The notes: generated from the sequence alone by a model not told the origin. A stretch of 37,559 bases of DNA from Bacteroidia bacterium (GCA_030158725.1 JAOASJ010000091.1:1-37559); one strand, 5' to 3'. Shown: positions 27,158 to 35,770, numbered from the stretch's first letter. Translations and numbers: made by a program.

Positions 27158-28179
27158 TTCTTCCAAACGGAAGTTCCTTCGCTACAGTTTTTACAAATAT
27201 CGATATACTGACGGCCTCTTATAATTTGTTTTCTGAATTGATGGTAAGCTGGTCCTTTCCAAATCTGTTCAAAGGACATATCATTTAAATCACCCAAACG
27301 GTAAGTGCCGTCTTTGTCAAAACAGCATGGTACAATTTTGCCATCCCAGGTTATTACACAACTGTTCCAAAGTCTCCAACAATGGTTTAGCAATTTGTTT
27401 TTTATTTTATATTCATTGCCCTCGTTTTTATACCTGCTGAATTCTTCGTTTTTAGGCATCATTTCATTGCCTGTTTCATAATCATATATCTGAGCAGATT
27501 TGATGGCTAATTCGTCAATGTTATAGCTTTTAGCCAAGGCTTTGACATCTTCTAATTGGTGTTCATTATGAGAGAAAACAATAAATTGCCATATAACATG
27601 GGGTGTTTTAGAGTTTAACCTTTTTTTAGCATCCATCAGTTCCTTCGTTCCAGCCAATACTTTTTCTAATTTACCACCAATTCGATATTTCCCATATGTT
27701 TCTTGTGTGGTACCATCTATAGAGATTATTAATCGATCGAGTCCGCTTTTGACTGTTTTTTCAGCATTTTCCTTGTCAAGATAATGGGCATTGGTACTGG
27801 TTGCACTGTATAGTTTGTGTTTGCTGGCCATTGATACCATATCTAAAAATTGAGTATTTAAATATGGCTCACCTTGGAAATAAAAAGTTACATAAGCGCT
27901 GCTTTTGTAAAGTTCTTTTATCGCTTTTTCAAACACAGACATTCCCAACATCCCCGTTGGTCTGCTAAAACTGCGCAAGCCACTGGGACATTGCGGACAT
28001 CTTAGGTTACAAGAGGTAGTAGGTTCAATCGAAAATGAAATTGGTTTGCCCCAATGGATTGGTTTTTTAGTGATTTTAGAAACGTAATAACTGCTAATCA
28101 CCTTAATGGCATTAGCAACTCTAGCCGGGCGCAGAGATTTTTGAAACAGATTACGAAGGTCTTTTAAATTTCTATTCAC
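27154..28179 (-). CDS. Radical SAM/SPASM domain protein
   Basis: 341 residues. The radical SAM cluster motif is SCNLRCPQCPSG (C57, C61, C64), followed by FYFQGEPYLN and IISIDGTTQETYGKYR. A C-terminal SPASM region has CVITWDGKIVPCCFD and later ICKNCSEG, enough Cys for an auxiliary iron-sulfur cluster. Such proteins modify peptides or carry out other radical chemistry; the substrate here is unknown and no small precursor peptide is seen alongside. The gene starts 3 nt after the flavin reductase gene, which could supply electrons. The stop overlaps the convergent T9SS gene by 4 nt. Confidence 0.88.
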   Translation of the reverse strand: MNRNLKDLRNLFQKSLRPARVANAIKVISSYYVSKITKKPIHWGKPISFSIEPTTSCNLRCPQCPSGLRSFSRPTGMLGMSVFEKAIKELYKSSAYVTFYFQGEPYLNTQFLDMVSMASKHKLYSATSTNAHYLDKENAEKTVKSGLDRLIISIDGTTQETYGKYRIGGKLEKVLAGTKELMDAKKRLNSKTPHVIWQFIVFSHNEHQLEDVKALAKSYNIDELAIKSAQIYDYETGNEMMPKNEEFSRYKNEGNEYKIKNKLLNHCWRLWNSCVITWDGKIVPCCFDKDGTYRLGDLNDMSFEQIWKGPAYHQFRKQIIRGRQYIDICKNCSEGTSVWKN

Positions 28180-28182
28180 TTC

Positions 28183-28890
28183 TTAATCGTAAAACTCAAC
28201 TTTTATTTCTGAACGGGTATACCCGAAGGTTTTTAAATTATCGCGCGTCTCTTTTATCATATTGGTCCAGCCACATAGATAGATAATTGCATTGGGTTTG
28301 TCTTTAAATATGCCTTCATAATGTTTGTGCACATACCCGTTTGCCCCACTCCAACTTTCTCTGCTTAACACAGGCGTGTAATGGAAGTTTGAATATTTGT
28401 TTTGCAGTTCTTCAAATTCTTCTCGGTATAAAATATCAATTTGAGTTCGGCAACCAAAGAAGAGATATACCTTGCCTGTATATTTTCTATACTCAAGCAG
28501 GTCTTTTATCATTGCTCTGAAAGGCGCAACTCCTGTGCCTGTGCAGATAAAACCAATGTTTTCAGTTTCTAGTACATCTGGCAATACAAATCTACCTTGT
28601 GGGATACTTACTTTCAATTGATCGCCTACCTTGCTGTTGAATAAAAGCGGAGTAGCTGCGCCATCTTGTTTTAGCGAAACACAAAGTTCAATGGTATTTC
28701 CATGGCTAATGTCTGCAATCGAGTAGCTTCTTGTAGAATAGGTATGGTTAAGTTTTCCAAAGTCAATGATAACAAATTGCCCACTTTGAAAGATTATGTC
28801 ATGAGAGAATTTCAAAAAGAACCGTTTAACCATTGGGTTTATTTCAATGATATTACTGATTTCTGCTTGGTGAAATTCTCTGTTTTCCAT
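28183..28890 (-). CDS. Ferredoxin-NADP reductase-like FAD oxidoreductase
   Basis: 235 residues, with two domains. The FAD domain has YSTRSYSIAD, the RxYS flavin motif. The NAD(P) domain has CTGTGVAPFRAMI and the late YLCGWTNMI. There is no iron-sulfur domain, so this is a plain flavin reductase that would pass electrons to a separate partner. A terminator lies between it and the DUF1573 gene upstream. A -7-like CATCTTTG lies just before the start, one mismatch from consensus. It is tightly coupled to the radical SAM gene (3 nt gap), so the reductase may reduce its cluster directly or through flavodoxin or ferredoxin. This is inference. Confidence 0.88.
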   Translation of the reverse strand: MENREFHQAEISNIIEINPMVKRFFLKFSHDIIFQSGQFVIIDFGKLNHTYSTRSYSIADISHGNTIELCVSLKQDGAATPLLFNSKVGDQLKVSIPQGRFVLPDVLETENIGFICTGTGVAPFRAMIKDLLEYRKYTGKVYLFFGCRTQIDILYREEFEELQNKYSNFHYTPVLSRESWSGANGYVHKHYEGIFKDKPNAIIYLCGWTNMIKETRDNLKTFGYTRSEIKVEFYD

Positions 28891-28916
28891 GTAAAAGAAG
28901 CTGTTTACAAAGATGC

Positions 28917-28950
28917 AAAAAAAAACCTTACAAGCATTGTAAGGTTTTTT
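28917..28950 (-). terminator. Intrinsic terminator between the DUF1573 array and the reductase
   Basis: On the minus strand AAAAAACCTTACAA pairs with TTGTAAGGTTTTTT across TGC, followed by T residues. It ends the DUF1573 array and sits about 27 bases before the reductase start. Confidence 0.9.
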
Positions 28951-28968
28951 ATAATTATAAAATATTAA

Positions 28969-29394
28969 TTAATCGCCAATCTGCACCGGAGACTTTGGTT
29001 TCGCTGTTTCAGTAACAATATTGCCTTTAATAAACAAGATTGATTGACCAAGGTTAGTTGTTACGGTTACGTTTTTTGAGAAGTTGCCGTTTTTTCCTGA
29101 AGAATCAAAAATAACAGTTACTGAACCTTGCGCTCCTGCAGGAACTGGTTCTTTGCTGAAATTTGGAACAGTACAGCCACAAGAAGCGGCAGCATTGCTG
29201 ATTACAATAGGCACTGCACCTTTGTTAATAAAGGTAAATGTGTATTTGGCTTTAGTGCCTTGTACAATTTCTCCAAAATCGTGTGAAGTTTTTTTCCATT
29301 CGATGTCTTTTGGCTCGTCAACTGTTGGTGAGTTGGTGTTGTTGATAGAAGTAAATGACATCAACGCAAATAGGTAAGTAAAAACTGAAATCAT
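28969..29394 (-). CDS. DUF1573 domain protein (fourth of four in tandem)
   Basis: 141 residues with a short signal-like N-terminus (about 1-17). The DUF1573 domain at about 32-125 has the paired family motifs HDFGEIVQGTKAKYTFTF and ASCGCTVPNFSKEPVPAG, with vicinal CGC. Proteins of this type are small Ig-like secreted domains common in Bacteroidota; no molecular function is known. It is the last gene of the array; the terminator follows within about 20 bases. The gap of 52 bases to the third gene contains no clear promoter. Confidence 0.86.
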   Translation of the reverse strand: MISVFTYLFALMSFTSINNTNSPTVDEPKDIEWKKTSHDFGEIVQGTKAKYTFTFINKGAVPIVISNAAASCGCTVPNFSKEPVPAGAQGSVTVIFDSSGKNGNFSKNVTVTTNLGQSILFIKGNIVTETAKPKSPVQIGD

Positions 29395-29446
29395 GTAATG
29401 TGTTATTTTAAAATGTATAAAACAAATTTCGTGCCGAAAAGAAAAT

Positions 29447-29830
29447 TTACTGTTTAATAATATTGGCTTTGATAAACAACTCGAAAAGACCTTGGTTGGT
29501 GTACACTGCTATGGTCTTGCTGTGTTGTTTGCTTTTGCCTTTAGAATCAAATTCAACCGACAAAATACTTGAGTCGCCAGGATTAATGGGTGTTTTCTGC
29601 CAAGTAGGCACCACACATCCACAAGAAGGCATGACGTTTTCAAAGATCAAAATTGAGTCTGAATAGTTGTAACAAGTAAAGCTGGTTTTTGGCACTTCTC
29701 CTTGATTGATGGTTCCAAAATCAAATTCTTTTTTGCTCCAAACTATGCCTTTTTTTTCAATAACAAATCCACTTACTGCAATGGTAATCGCAGCGAATAT
29801 GAATAATTTAGAAAAAGTTGATTTTGACAT
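29447..29830 (-). CDS. DUF1573 domain protein (third of four in tandem)
   Basis: 127 residues from the ATG at 29830. The open frame runs further to 29869 but that would enter the terminator hairpin upstream. It has a signal or anchor segment (about 7-22), then FDFGTINQGEVPKTSFTCYN and PSCGCVVPTWQKTPINPG. It is the most divergent of the four, with an extra Cys in the first strand (SFTCYN). The start codon is only about 6 bases from the terminator T-run, so expression may depend on readthrough or attenuation. Confidence 0.82.
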   Translation of the reverse strand: MSKSTFSKLFIFAAITIAVSGFVIEKKGIVWSKKEFDFGTINQGEVPKTSFTCYNYSDSILIFENVMPSCGCVVPTWQKTPINPGDSSILSVEFDSKGKSKQHSKTIAVYTNQGLFELFIKANIIKQ

Positions 29831-29841
29831 GGGTATAAAAA

Positions 29842-29874
29842 AAGCGTTGTATGCTTTAAAACAATACAACGCTT
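29842..29874 (-). terminator. Intrinsic terminator or attenuator between the second and third DUF1573 genes
   Basis: AAGCGTTGTAT and ATACAACGCTT form a perfect 11-bp stem (arms 29864-29874 and 29842-29852) with an 11-nt loop and then a T-run on the minus strand. It lies downstream of the gene at 29895 and ends 6 bases before the ATG at 29830. Confidence 0.88.
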
Positions 29875-29894
29875 ATAATTAAAAATGAAAGGTC

Positions 29895-30398
29895 TTAGTT
29901 GGTTTTCAATTTGATTGCACTTCCTGCAGGCTCAATTGGATCAACATTTGGCTTTGCAGTTACTTCACATTTGAATTTCAATTCGTGTGTGCCACCGTTG
30001 GTTACGATTTTAACTGTTTTGTCGTTGATACCCATTTTACCATTGGTGTTAAAGCCAACTTTGATGTTGCTGCTTTTACCTGGCATAATTGGTTCCAAAG
30101 AATATGAAGGGGTTGTACAACCGCATTGAACTTCGTGGCTTTTAATGATTACAGGTTCTTTGCCTACGTTGGTGATTACAAATATGGTTTCAACTTGTTC
30201 GCCTTCAGTAGCTTTACCGAAATCGTGGAAGGTTCTATCAAATTTTACATCGTAAACTTTATCTGATAAAACAACTTTTGCTTGAGTGGTTTCTTTTTTA
30301 ACAGCTTTAACTGCTTTTTTTGGTTTTTTAGGCGCTTGAAACGCTGAAATTCCAATTACTAATAGAGCCGAAAGGCTTAGGATTGCGATTTTTTTCAT
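29895..30398 (-). CDS. DUF1573 domain protein (second of four in tandem)
   Basis: 167 residues with a signal peptide (about 1-22, ending ISAFQA), then a Lys-rich linker (about 23-45). The DUF1573 domain at about 50-150 has HDFGKATEGEQVETIFVI and VQCGCTTPSYSLEPIMPG. Here the residue before CGC is Gln rather than Ser. It is 19 nt downstream of the first gene, so cotranscribed with it. A strong terminator follows. Confidence 0.86.
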   Translation of the reverse strand: MKKIAILSLSALLVIGISAFQAPKKPKKAVKAVKKETTQAKVVLSDKVYDVKFDRTFHDFGKATEGEQVETIFVITNVGKEPVIIKSHEVQCGCTTPSYSLEPIMPGKSSNIKVGFNTNGKMGINDKTVKIVTNGGTHELKFKCEVTAKPNVDPIEPAGSAIKLKTN

Positions 30399-30417
30399 GT
30401 TGTATATTCGGGTTTAA

Positions 30418-31020
30418 TTAAGAACTTTTTTTGTCTGATGATTTTTTGCTTTTAGGTCTGTCGGCATCTTTAGATTTTTGTTCGTTTTTATCTTTAGATG
30501 ATTTGCTAGATTTTTTTTCTGATTTTTTGCCTTTACTTTCTACTTTTTCTAATTTGGCTTTTGCTAGGTCAATTGAATCTTGTTTGATTTTCCATTGGTC
30601 ATATGCAGCTGGAACCATTACCATACCTGAAATGGTTAAAGAATTAACTCCTTCTGAAGTTGTAACTGTTACATTTTTTTGAAAGTAACCTTCACTTGCT
30701 GCATTGAAAGTAGCGGTGATTTGAGCAGTTTCTCCTGGTTTGTATATGCCACCTTTCCAATTTGGAGTGGTGCAACCACATGAAGCTTGAACATTAACCA
30801 AAGTGATGTCTTTTGTTCCAACGTTTTTAAATTCGAAGGTATAGCTTACTGGAATGTTTTGTTTAACATTACCAAAATCGTGAGCCGTAACTTTAAACTG
30901 AATGAATTCTGGATTCATTGTAACAGCAGGTGCTACTTGGGGCACAGTGCCAGGTACATCCTGCGCAAACATTGGCAAAGTTGCCAAGGCTAAAAAGGAG
31001 CTAAGTATTATTTTTTTCAT
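30418..31020 (-). CDS. DUF1573 domain protein with Lys/Ser-rich tail (first of four in tandem)
   Basis: 200 residues. A signal peptide (about 1-19, ending FAQ) is followed by a DUF1573 domain at about 45-140 (HDFGNVKQNIPVSYTFEF and ASCGCTTPNWKGGIYKPG) and a low-complexity C-terminal tail of about 50 residues made of Lys, Ser, Asp and Glu. The tail is unique among the four and might bind acidic polymers or the surface. It appears to be the first gene of the array; a weak TAGTTTTA lies in the 115-base gap shared with the divergent rsmA. Confidence 0.86.
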   Translation of the reverse strand: MKKIILSSFLALATLPMFAQDVPGTVPQVAPAVTMNPEFIQFKVTAHDFGNVKQNIPVSYTFEFKNVGTKDITLVNVQASCGCTTPNWKGGIYKPGETAQITATFNAASEGYFQKNVTVTTSEGVNSLTISGMVMVPAAYDQWKIKQDSIDLAKAKLEKVESKGKKSEKKSSKSSKDKNEQKSKDADRPKSKKSSDKKSS

Positions 31021-31123
31021 GTTGATTCTTTTTGATTTTTAAAACTATTTCAAAAACTGTACCAATAATTGCATATTTAATAGATATTGTTTACAGGGTT
31101 TAGGCTTATCCAAAAAATGGCTG

Positions 31124-31131
31124 TAGATTTG
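31124..31131 (+). promoter_or_regulatory. -7 box for rsmA
   Basis: TAGATTTG, an exact TAnnTTTG match. The TTG start at 31137 follows after 5 nt, so the mRNA would be leaderless or close to it. No clear -33 TTG. Confidence 0.45.
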
Positions 31132-31136
31132 AAGCA

Positions 31137-31910
31137 TTGAAACATTTTGTAAAACCTAAGAAACATCTTGGACAGCATTTTCTTAATGACGTCAGTATAG
31201 CAGAGAAGGTTGCTTCTATGTTTAAAGGGGATGGAATTGATTTGCCGGTATTGGAAATTGGTCCGGGAACAGGCGTTTTAACCCAATATTTATTAGAAAA
31301 TTTCAAAGAAGTACGCGCCATTGAATTGGACAGGGAGTCGGTGGCATTTCTGAAAGAAAATTTCGTTCCTAAGGGTTTGAAATTAATGGAAGGTGACTTT
31401 TTGGACAGCAGAAATGATGAAATGTTTTTCCCTGATGATGTTTTAATTTTAGGAAACTTTCCATACAATATCAGTTCTCAAATAGTATTTAAAGTACTTG
31501 ATAATATTTCTAAAGTAAAAGGTTTTGGAGGGATGTTTCAAAAAGAAGTGGCCGAACGATTGGTTGCTGGTCCTGGTTCAAAAACCTATGGAATACTAAG
31601 TGTTTTTTTAAACACCTATTATAAAACTTCCTATGAATTTACTGTTGGACCAGAGTTGTTTACCCCTCCACCTAAGGTTCAAACAGGGGTAATCAAAGCT
31701 ACAAGAATTGACGGATATGTGCTGCCATGCTCAAGAACCTTGTTTTTTGATGTGGTAAAAACAGCATTTAATCAAAGGCGTAAAACATTGAGAAACGCTT
31801 TACATAAATTTAATCTGCAAGAAAGTCATGAATTTGCTAAATTGCGGGCGGAACAATTAAGTCACCATGACTTTATTAAACTTACTCAGTTTTTAGAACA
31901 ATCACAATGA
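31137..31910 (+). CDS. rsmA: 16S rRNA dimethyladenosine transferase (RsmA/KsgA)
   Basis: 257 residues from a TTG start giving MKHFVKPKKHLGQHFLND, the expected N-terminus. It dimethylates two adjacent adenines near the 3' end of 16S rRNA during 30S assembly. SAM-binding motif I is EIGPGTG (from residue 40), the acidic residue binding the ribose is in AIELD, and the catalytic motif is NFPY (107-110; NLPY in most homologues). The stop overlaps mgtE by 4 nt. Confidence 0.95.
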   Translation: MKHFVKPKKHLGQHFLNDVSIAEKVASMFKGDGIDLPVLEIGPGTGVLTQYLLENFKEVRAIELDRESVAFLKENFVPKGLKLMEGDFLDSRNDEMFFPDDVLILGNFPYNISSQIVFKVLDNISKVKGFGGMFQKEVAERLVAGPGSKTYGILSVFLNTYYKTSYEFTVGPELFTPPPKVQTGVIKATRIDGYVLPCSRTLFFDVVKTAFNQRRKTLRNALHKFNLQESHEFAKLRAEQLSHHDFIKLTQFLEQSQ

Positions 31911-33265
31911 GCACTCAAGTTTCAGAAAAGCAACTGCTGTTACAAATTCAACCTCTGATTGAAAATCAGGAGGCTGAGGCTGTTCGCCTGCTTCTTGAAG
32001 CTTACCGTCCTGAAGATATTGCCGAAATTTTTTGGGATATTGAATTGGATGAGGCCAAGTTTATTATCAAGGTTGTCGGTCAAGAGGAGGCGGTTGAAAT
32101 TATTCGTTCATTGGATGAAGAATTACAAGAGCGTTTTTTCAAGGGCTATGATGCCAAAGAAATTGCAGATGATGTGGTTTCGTATTTGGACTCGGATGAC
32201 TCGGTGGATATTCTAAATTTATTGCCAACCAGAAAAGCCGAAGAGGTATTGTCTTATCTTGATGACCAAGATTATGCAAAGAATTTGGCGGCCATGTTGC
32301 ATTATGATGATGATGTTGCAGGTGGTTTGATGGCGAAAGAGTTGGTTCAAGTAAAGCACAATTGGACCGTTAGTCAATGTATTGAAGAAATTCGTTTGCA
32401 AGCTGAAGAGGTTGACTCTGTCCATGCTGTTTATGTAGTTGACGATAAAAATATATTAAAAGGTGTGGTGTCATTGAAAGACATCGTTTTGTCGAAAGCA
32501 CACACTTCGGTTATAGAAATAACCAATACTGAATTTATTGCAGTTAATGCCTATGCAACAGGTGAAGAGGTTGCACGTTTGATGAACAAATATGATTTGA
32601 TTACCATTCCGGTTATTGACAGTATGAACCGTTTAATCGGTCGTATTACAATTGATGACGTGGTTGATTTCATTAAAGAAGAGGCTGACAAAGATTTCCA
32701 GTTGCAAGCGGGTTTGAGTGACAGTGTTGTTAGTGAGGACAAGGTTTTGATTTTGTCTAGAGCGCGTTTGCCTTGGTTAATGGTTGGGTTAATGGGTGGA
32801 TTGGGAAGTTCAATGTTGGTTTCTAATTTTGAAACAGATATTTCTCATTTACCACAAATGGCCTTTTTTATGCCGGTAGTGGCTGCGATGGGTGGAAATG
32901 CCGGTGTGCAATCATCTGCAATCATTGTTCAAGGTTTGGCCAATAACACTTTAAAAAGTAAGAACATTATGCCAAAGTTGGCAAAGGAATTTACCGTGTC
33001 ATTAATTAATGGTTTGGTGTGTTCGGCCTTGTTGCTGTTGTTTAATTTGTTGGTAGGTCACCATTATAATTTGAGTCTAGTTGTAAGTATTGCCTTGATT
33101 ACCGTAATTATTTTTGCATCTCTTTTGGGAACAATTACACCATTGATTTTAGAAAAATTCAATATTGATCCTGCATTGGCAACAGGACCTTTTGTTACTA
33201 CTACCAATGATATTATTGGCTTAACGGTTTATTTTTCTTTAGGTAGAATGCTTTTAGGCGCTTAG
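31907..33265 (+). CDS. mgtE: Magnesium transporter MgtE
   Basis: 452 residues, standard length. The order is an N-terminal helical domain (about 1-130), a CBS pair (about 135-255) that senses cytoplasmic Mg, a linker helix, and a five-helix channel domain. Motifs include EEVLSYLDDQDYAKNLAAMLHYDDD...GGLM at the end of the N domain, and MGGNAGVQSSAI and TGPFVTTTNDIIG in the membrane domain. It imports Mg2+ in a gated way. Coupled to rsmA by ATGA overlap. Confidence 0.95.
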   Translation: MSTQVSEKQLLLQIQPLIENQEAEAVRLLLEAYRPEDIAEIFWDIELDEAKFIIKVVGQEEAVEIIRSLDEELQERFFKGYDAKEIADDVVSYLDSDDSVDILNLLPTRKAEEVLSYLDDQDYAKNLAAMLHYDDDVAGGLMAKELVQVKHNWTVSQCIEEIRLQAEEVDSVHAVYVVDDKNILKGVVSLKDIVLSKAHTSVIEITNTEFIAVNAYATGEEVARLMNKYDLITIPVIDSMNRLIGRITIDDVVDFIKEEADKDFQLQAGLSDSVVSEDKVLILSRARLPWLMVGLMGGLGSSMLVSNFETDISHLPQMAFFMPVVAAMGGNAGVQSSAIIVQGLANNTLKSKNIMPKLAKEFTVSLINGLVCSALLLLFNLLVGHHYNLSLVVSIALITVIIFASLLGTITPLILEKFNIDPALATGPFVTTTNDIIGLTVYFSLGRMLLGA

Positions 33266-33274
33266 TTTTCATGT

Positions 33275-34546
33275 ATGAAGGCTGTTAGACCACATACCAT
33301 CAAAGGCATTATTCTCTGCTACATTATTCAGTTATTGTGTTTGCCGCTACACCTAATCAAAGGTAAGAAATGGCTAAGGGCAAGAGTTTTTGAAGAGAAT
33401 CCTAGGACTATGGGTTTTAAGGATATTGTCTATTTTGCCTATAAATATTATTTCAAATCTCCATTATTGGCTGACAGTATTGAAGTGGAAAAACATTTCA
33501 AAGAAAAACCAGTTCTAGAGAATCAAATTGTAGAACCTTTGGTCACTGTTTCTATTGGAGGCGATTTAATGCCTTACGAAATGATACATGAGGAATTTAC
33601 ACAAAACTTATGGAATGAGGTAGGTTCAGAGTTTTTTGGAAGTGATGTGGTTTTTGCCAATTTAGAGACACCTTTACACGAAGGACTTAAAAACAATTTT
33701 GTACCCGAAGTGATGTTGTATGACATGCATTTCAATACCGATGAAAAAACATTTGATGTCTTTAACGGTCAGGGTAAATATAGAGGCTTTGATGTCTTAA
33801 GTATAGCCAACAACCACACATTGGATCAAGGCAGTGAGGGGATAGATAAAACGATAGAGTTTTTAAACAAAAAGAACATTAAATCAGTAGGGGCTAAATC
33901 TCAAAAAGAGGATAAAGATTTTGAAATACTGGAAGTCAATGGAGTCAAAATTGGTTTTGTTGCTTTTACCTATTCCTTGAATCAATTTTTGCCTGAAAAA
34001 GGGGAGGAATGGAAGGTGAATTATTTGCCGCTGAATACCAAGGATTGTTCTATTGATATGATAGAGCAACAGGTAAAAGATTGCAGAAATGCTGGTGCTG
34101 AATTTATAATTTGCTCGGTTCATGCAGGCAATGCCTACCAGGTGTACCCATCTGAAGTTACAGTTAATTTGTTTCAAAAAATATTTGAGACTTGTGGCGT
34201 AGATGTGATTGCTGGCGGTCATCCGCACAATATGCAACCTTGGCGCTCGTATGTATTTAAAGACCCCAATACCGGGAGAGAAAAACAAGGCTTTGCTATT
34301 TATAGTTTGGGTGATTTTATTGCCTATGATATTTATACCTGGTGCCATGTAACAGCCTTTGTAAAATTAGAAATAGGGAAAAATGCCAGTGGCGATTTGG
34401 TGTTTAATCCTATAGTAAAACCCTTGCTGATGTTAAGAGAAAATAAGCATCTGCGTTTGGTGTACGCCAAAGAATATTTTGAAAAAGCAAAGATGACAAG
34501 TGAATTGAAGGATATGAAAGTTTTATATGATATTTGTGTTTCTTAA
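33275..34546 (+). CDS. CapA family (poly-gamma-glutamate synthesis-type) metallophosphoesterase-like protein
   Basis: 423 residues. Recognised by the CapA/PGA_cap order of motifs: SIGGDLMPYEMI (about residue 93), FANLETPLHEG (about 128), SIANNHTLDQGSEG (about 178), VHAGNAYQVYPS (about 287) and GGHPHNMQPW (about 314). These are metal-binding positions of a calcineurin-like fold. A hydrophobic stretch near the N-terminus (residues 9-24) could anchor it. Without capB or capC genes nearby, a role in polyglutamate synthesis is not supported; a phosphoesterase role at the envelope is possible. It follows mgtE by 9 nt. Confidence 0.85.
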   Translation: MKAVRPHTIKGIILCYIIQLLCLPLHLIKGKKWLRARVFEENPRTMGFKDIVYFAYKYYFKSPLLADSIEVEKHFKEKPVLENQIVEPLVTVSIGGDLMPYEMIHEEFTQNLWNEVGSEFFGSDVVFANLETPLHEGLKNNFVPEVMLYDMHFNTDEKTFDVFNGQGKYRGFDVLSIANNHTLDQGSEGIDKTIEFLNKKNIKSVGAKSQKEDKDFEILEVNGVKIGFVAFTYSLNQFLPEKGEEWKVNYLPLNTKDCSIDMIEQQVKDCRNAGAEFIICSVHAGNAYQVYPSEVTVNLFQKIFETCGVDVIAGGHPHNMQPWRSYVFKDPNTGREKQGFAIYSLGDFIAYDIYTWCHVTAFVKLEIGKNASGDLVFNPIVKPLLMLRENKHLRLVYAKEYFEKAKMTSELKDMKVLYDICVS

Positions 34547-34555
34547 TTAAAAGAT

Positions 34556-35134
34556 ATGAAGCGTAAATTGATTTTATTCTTAGGTTGCTTGATAGGTTTG
34601 CTTTTATTAACAGATTGCAGAACAGGATTACTTGTTGAAAGTCCAATTAGTTTTTATGTATTGAGCAATTCATTTGAAGACACAATACCCTTTAAATATT
34701 CATGTGGGAGTTCACAACAATTCCATCCTCAATTGAGTTGGGGTGGCATTGGAGGAGATCCCGATGGAGCAAATCCTCCAGGAAGTTTTGTGATGATTAT
34801 GGACGATCCTGACGCCATTCCAGTAGCTGGATATGTTTGGAACCATTGGGTGGTATATGATATTCCAGGAAGTCTAAGAGAGATTAAAGAAGGCGTTGAC
34901 CGAATAGGCGTTCTTCCTCCAATCGTTAAAAGAGGTATTAACAGTTTTGGCGATACCACCTATGGAGGACCTTGTCCACCGCCAGGTACTGCGCACCGTT
35001 ATCGGTTTAAATTATATGCTATGAAAAATGCAGAATTGGGAATAGGACGCGCAGCAACCGTAGCTCAAATACGCGCTGCTATGGCAAGCAATATTTTGGA
35101 CAGCGCGGAAATGACTGCTGTTTTCAAGCGTTAA
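34556..35134 (+). CDS. YbhB/YbcL family PEBP-like lipoprotein
   Basis: 192 residues with a lipoprotein-type signal: a hydrophobic stretch ending LLLLTDC (Cys at about 21). The PEBP fold is seen from MIMDDPDA, YVWNHWVVYDIPG and GGPCPPPGTAHRYRFKLYA, which form the ligand-binding pocket. Homologues include E. coli YbhB and YbcL; the bacterial role is mostly unknown. It lies 9 nt downstream of the CapA-like gene. The stop overlaps the end of the convergent thioredoxin gene by 4 nt with no terminator visible. Confidence 0.88.
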   Translation: MKRKLILFLGCLIGLLLLTDCRTGLLVESPISFYVLSNSFEDTIPFKYSCGSSQQFHPQLSWGGIGGDPDGANPPGSFVMIMDDPDAIPVAGYVWNHWVVYDIPGSLREIKEGVDRIGVLPPIVKRGINSFGDTTYGGPCPPPGTAHRYRFKLYAMKNAELGIGRAATVAQIRAAMASNILDSAEMTAVFKR

Positions 35135-35427
35135 TTCACACTTGCAATAACTTTCTGCAAATCGGCTGCACTTAGCACCCCACTTTGTCTCCACTTCGAT
35201 TGCCCTTGTTTGAATACCATTAAGGTTGGTACACCCTGTATACGGTATTGAGCTGCAATTGCGGGGTTTTTGTCTACATCTATTTTTATAATTCGGACAT
35301 TTTCTCCCATCTTGGATTTGAGGTCTTCCAAAATTGGTTTCATCATTTTGCAGGGGCCACACCATTCAGCAAAGAAGTCAACCAGCACGGGTGTTTCGCT
35401 TTGTATAATGTCATTAAAATTACTCAT
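35131..35427 (-). CDS. trxA: Thioredoxin
   Basis: 98 residues, a short but complete thioredoxin. The active site is WCGPCKMMKP (C23, C26), and the cis-Pro motif is IQGVPTLMVF. There is no signal peptide, so it is cytoplasmic. It is the last gene of the rhodanese operon, 43 nt after the free rhodanese, and probably reduces persulfides on the sulfurtransferases or releases sulfide from them. This role is inferred from context. Confidence 0.93.
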   Translation of the reverse strand: MSNFNDIIQSETPVLVDFFAEWCGPCKMMKPILEDLKSKMGENVRIIKIDVDKNPAIAAQYRIQGVPTLMVFKQGQSKWRQSGVLSAADLQKVIASVN

Positions 35428-35470
35428 ATTGGGATTTTCTATATTTTATTAAAATATTATATGGGTTGCT

Positions 35471-35764
35471 TTATGCAAAGCTGTTTTTATAAAAATTAAC
35501 ATTGGTCCATGAACCAGCATTGATACAGTCAACACCAAATAATTTAAGGTATTGTTCGGCTTGAGCACTTCGTCCACCAGAGGCGCAGCAAAGGATTACA
35601 GGACTCGGAAGGCTTTTTATTTTGTCAATATCAGTGGGTAGGTTGTTCAAGGGGATGTTAATTGAGTCGAGAACATGTGCACCCATAAATTCATTGTGTG
35701 TTCTTACATCGACCACAGTACCGACGTTTTCTTTTATTAGATTTTCAAGATTGTATTTCTGCAT
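35471..35764 (-). CDS. Single-domain rhodanese (sulfurtransferase)
   Basis: 97 residues, one rhodanese domain with VVDVRTHNEFMGAHVLDSINIPL and the active loop CASGGRS (C60, preceded by C59). No signal peptide, so cytoplasmic. It would carry sulfur as a persulfide and pass it to acceptors. It lies between the HMA gene (6 nt gap) and thioredoxin. Confidence 0.92.
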   Translation of the reverse strand: MQKYNLENLIKENVGTVVDVRTHNEFMGAHVLDSINIPLNNLPTDIDKIKSLPSPVILCCASGGRSAQAEQYLKLFGVDCINAGSWTNVNFYKNSFA

Positions 35765-35770
35765 ATTTTT

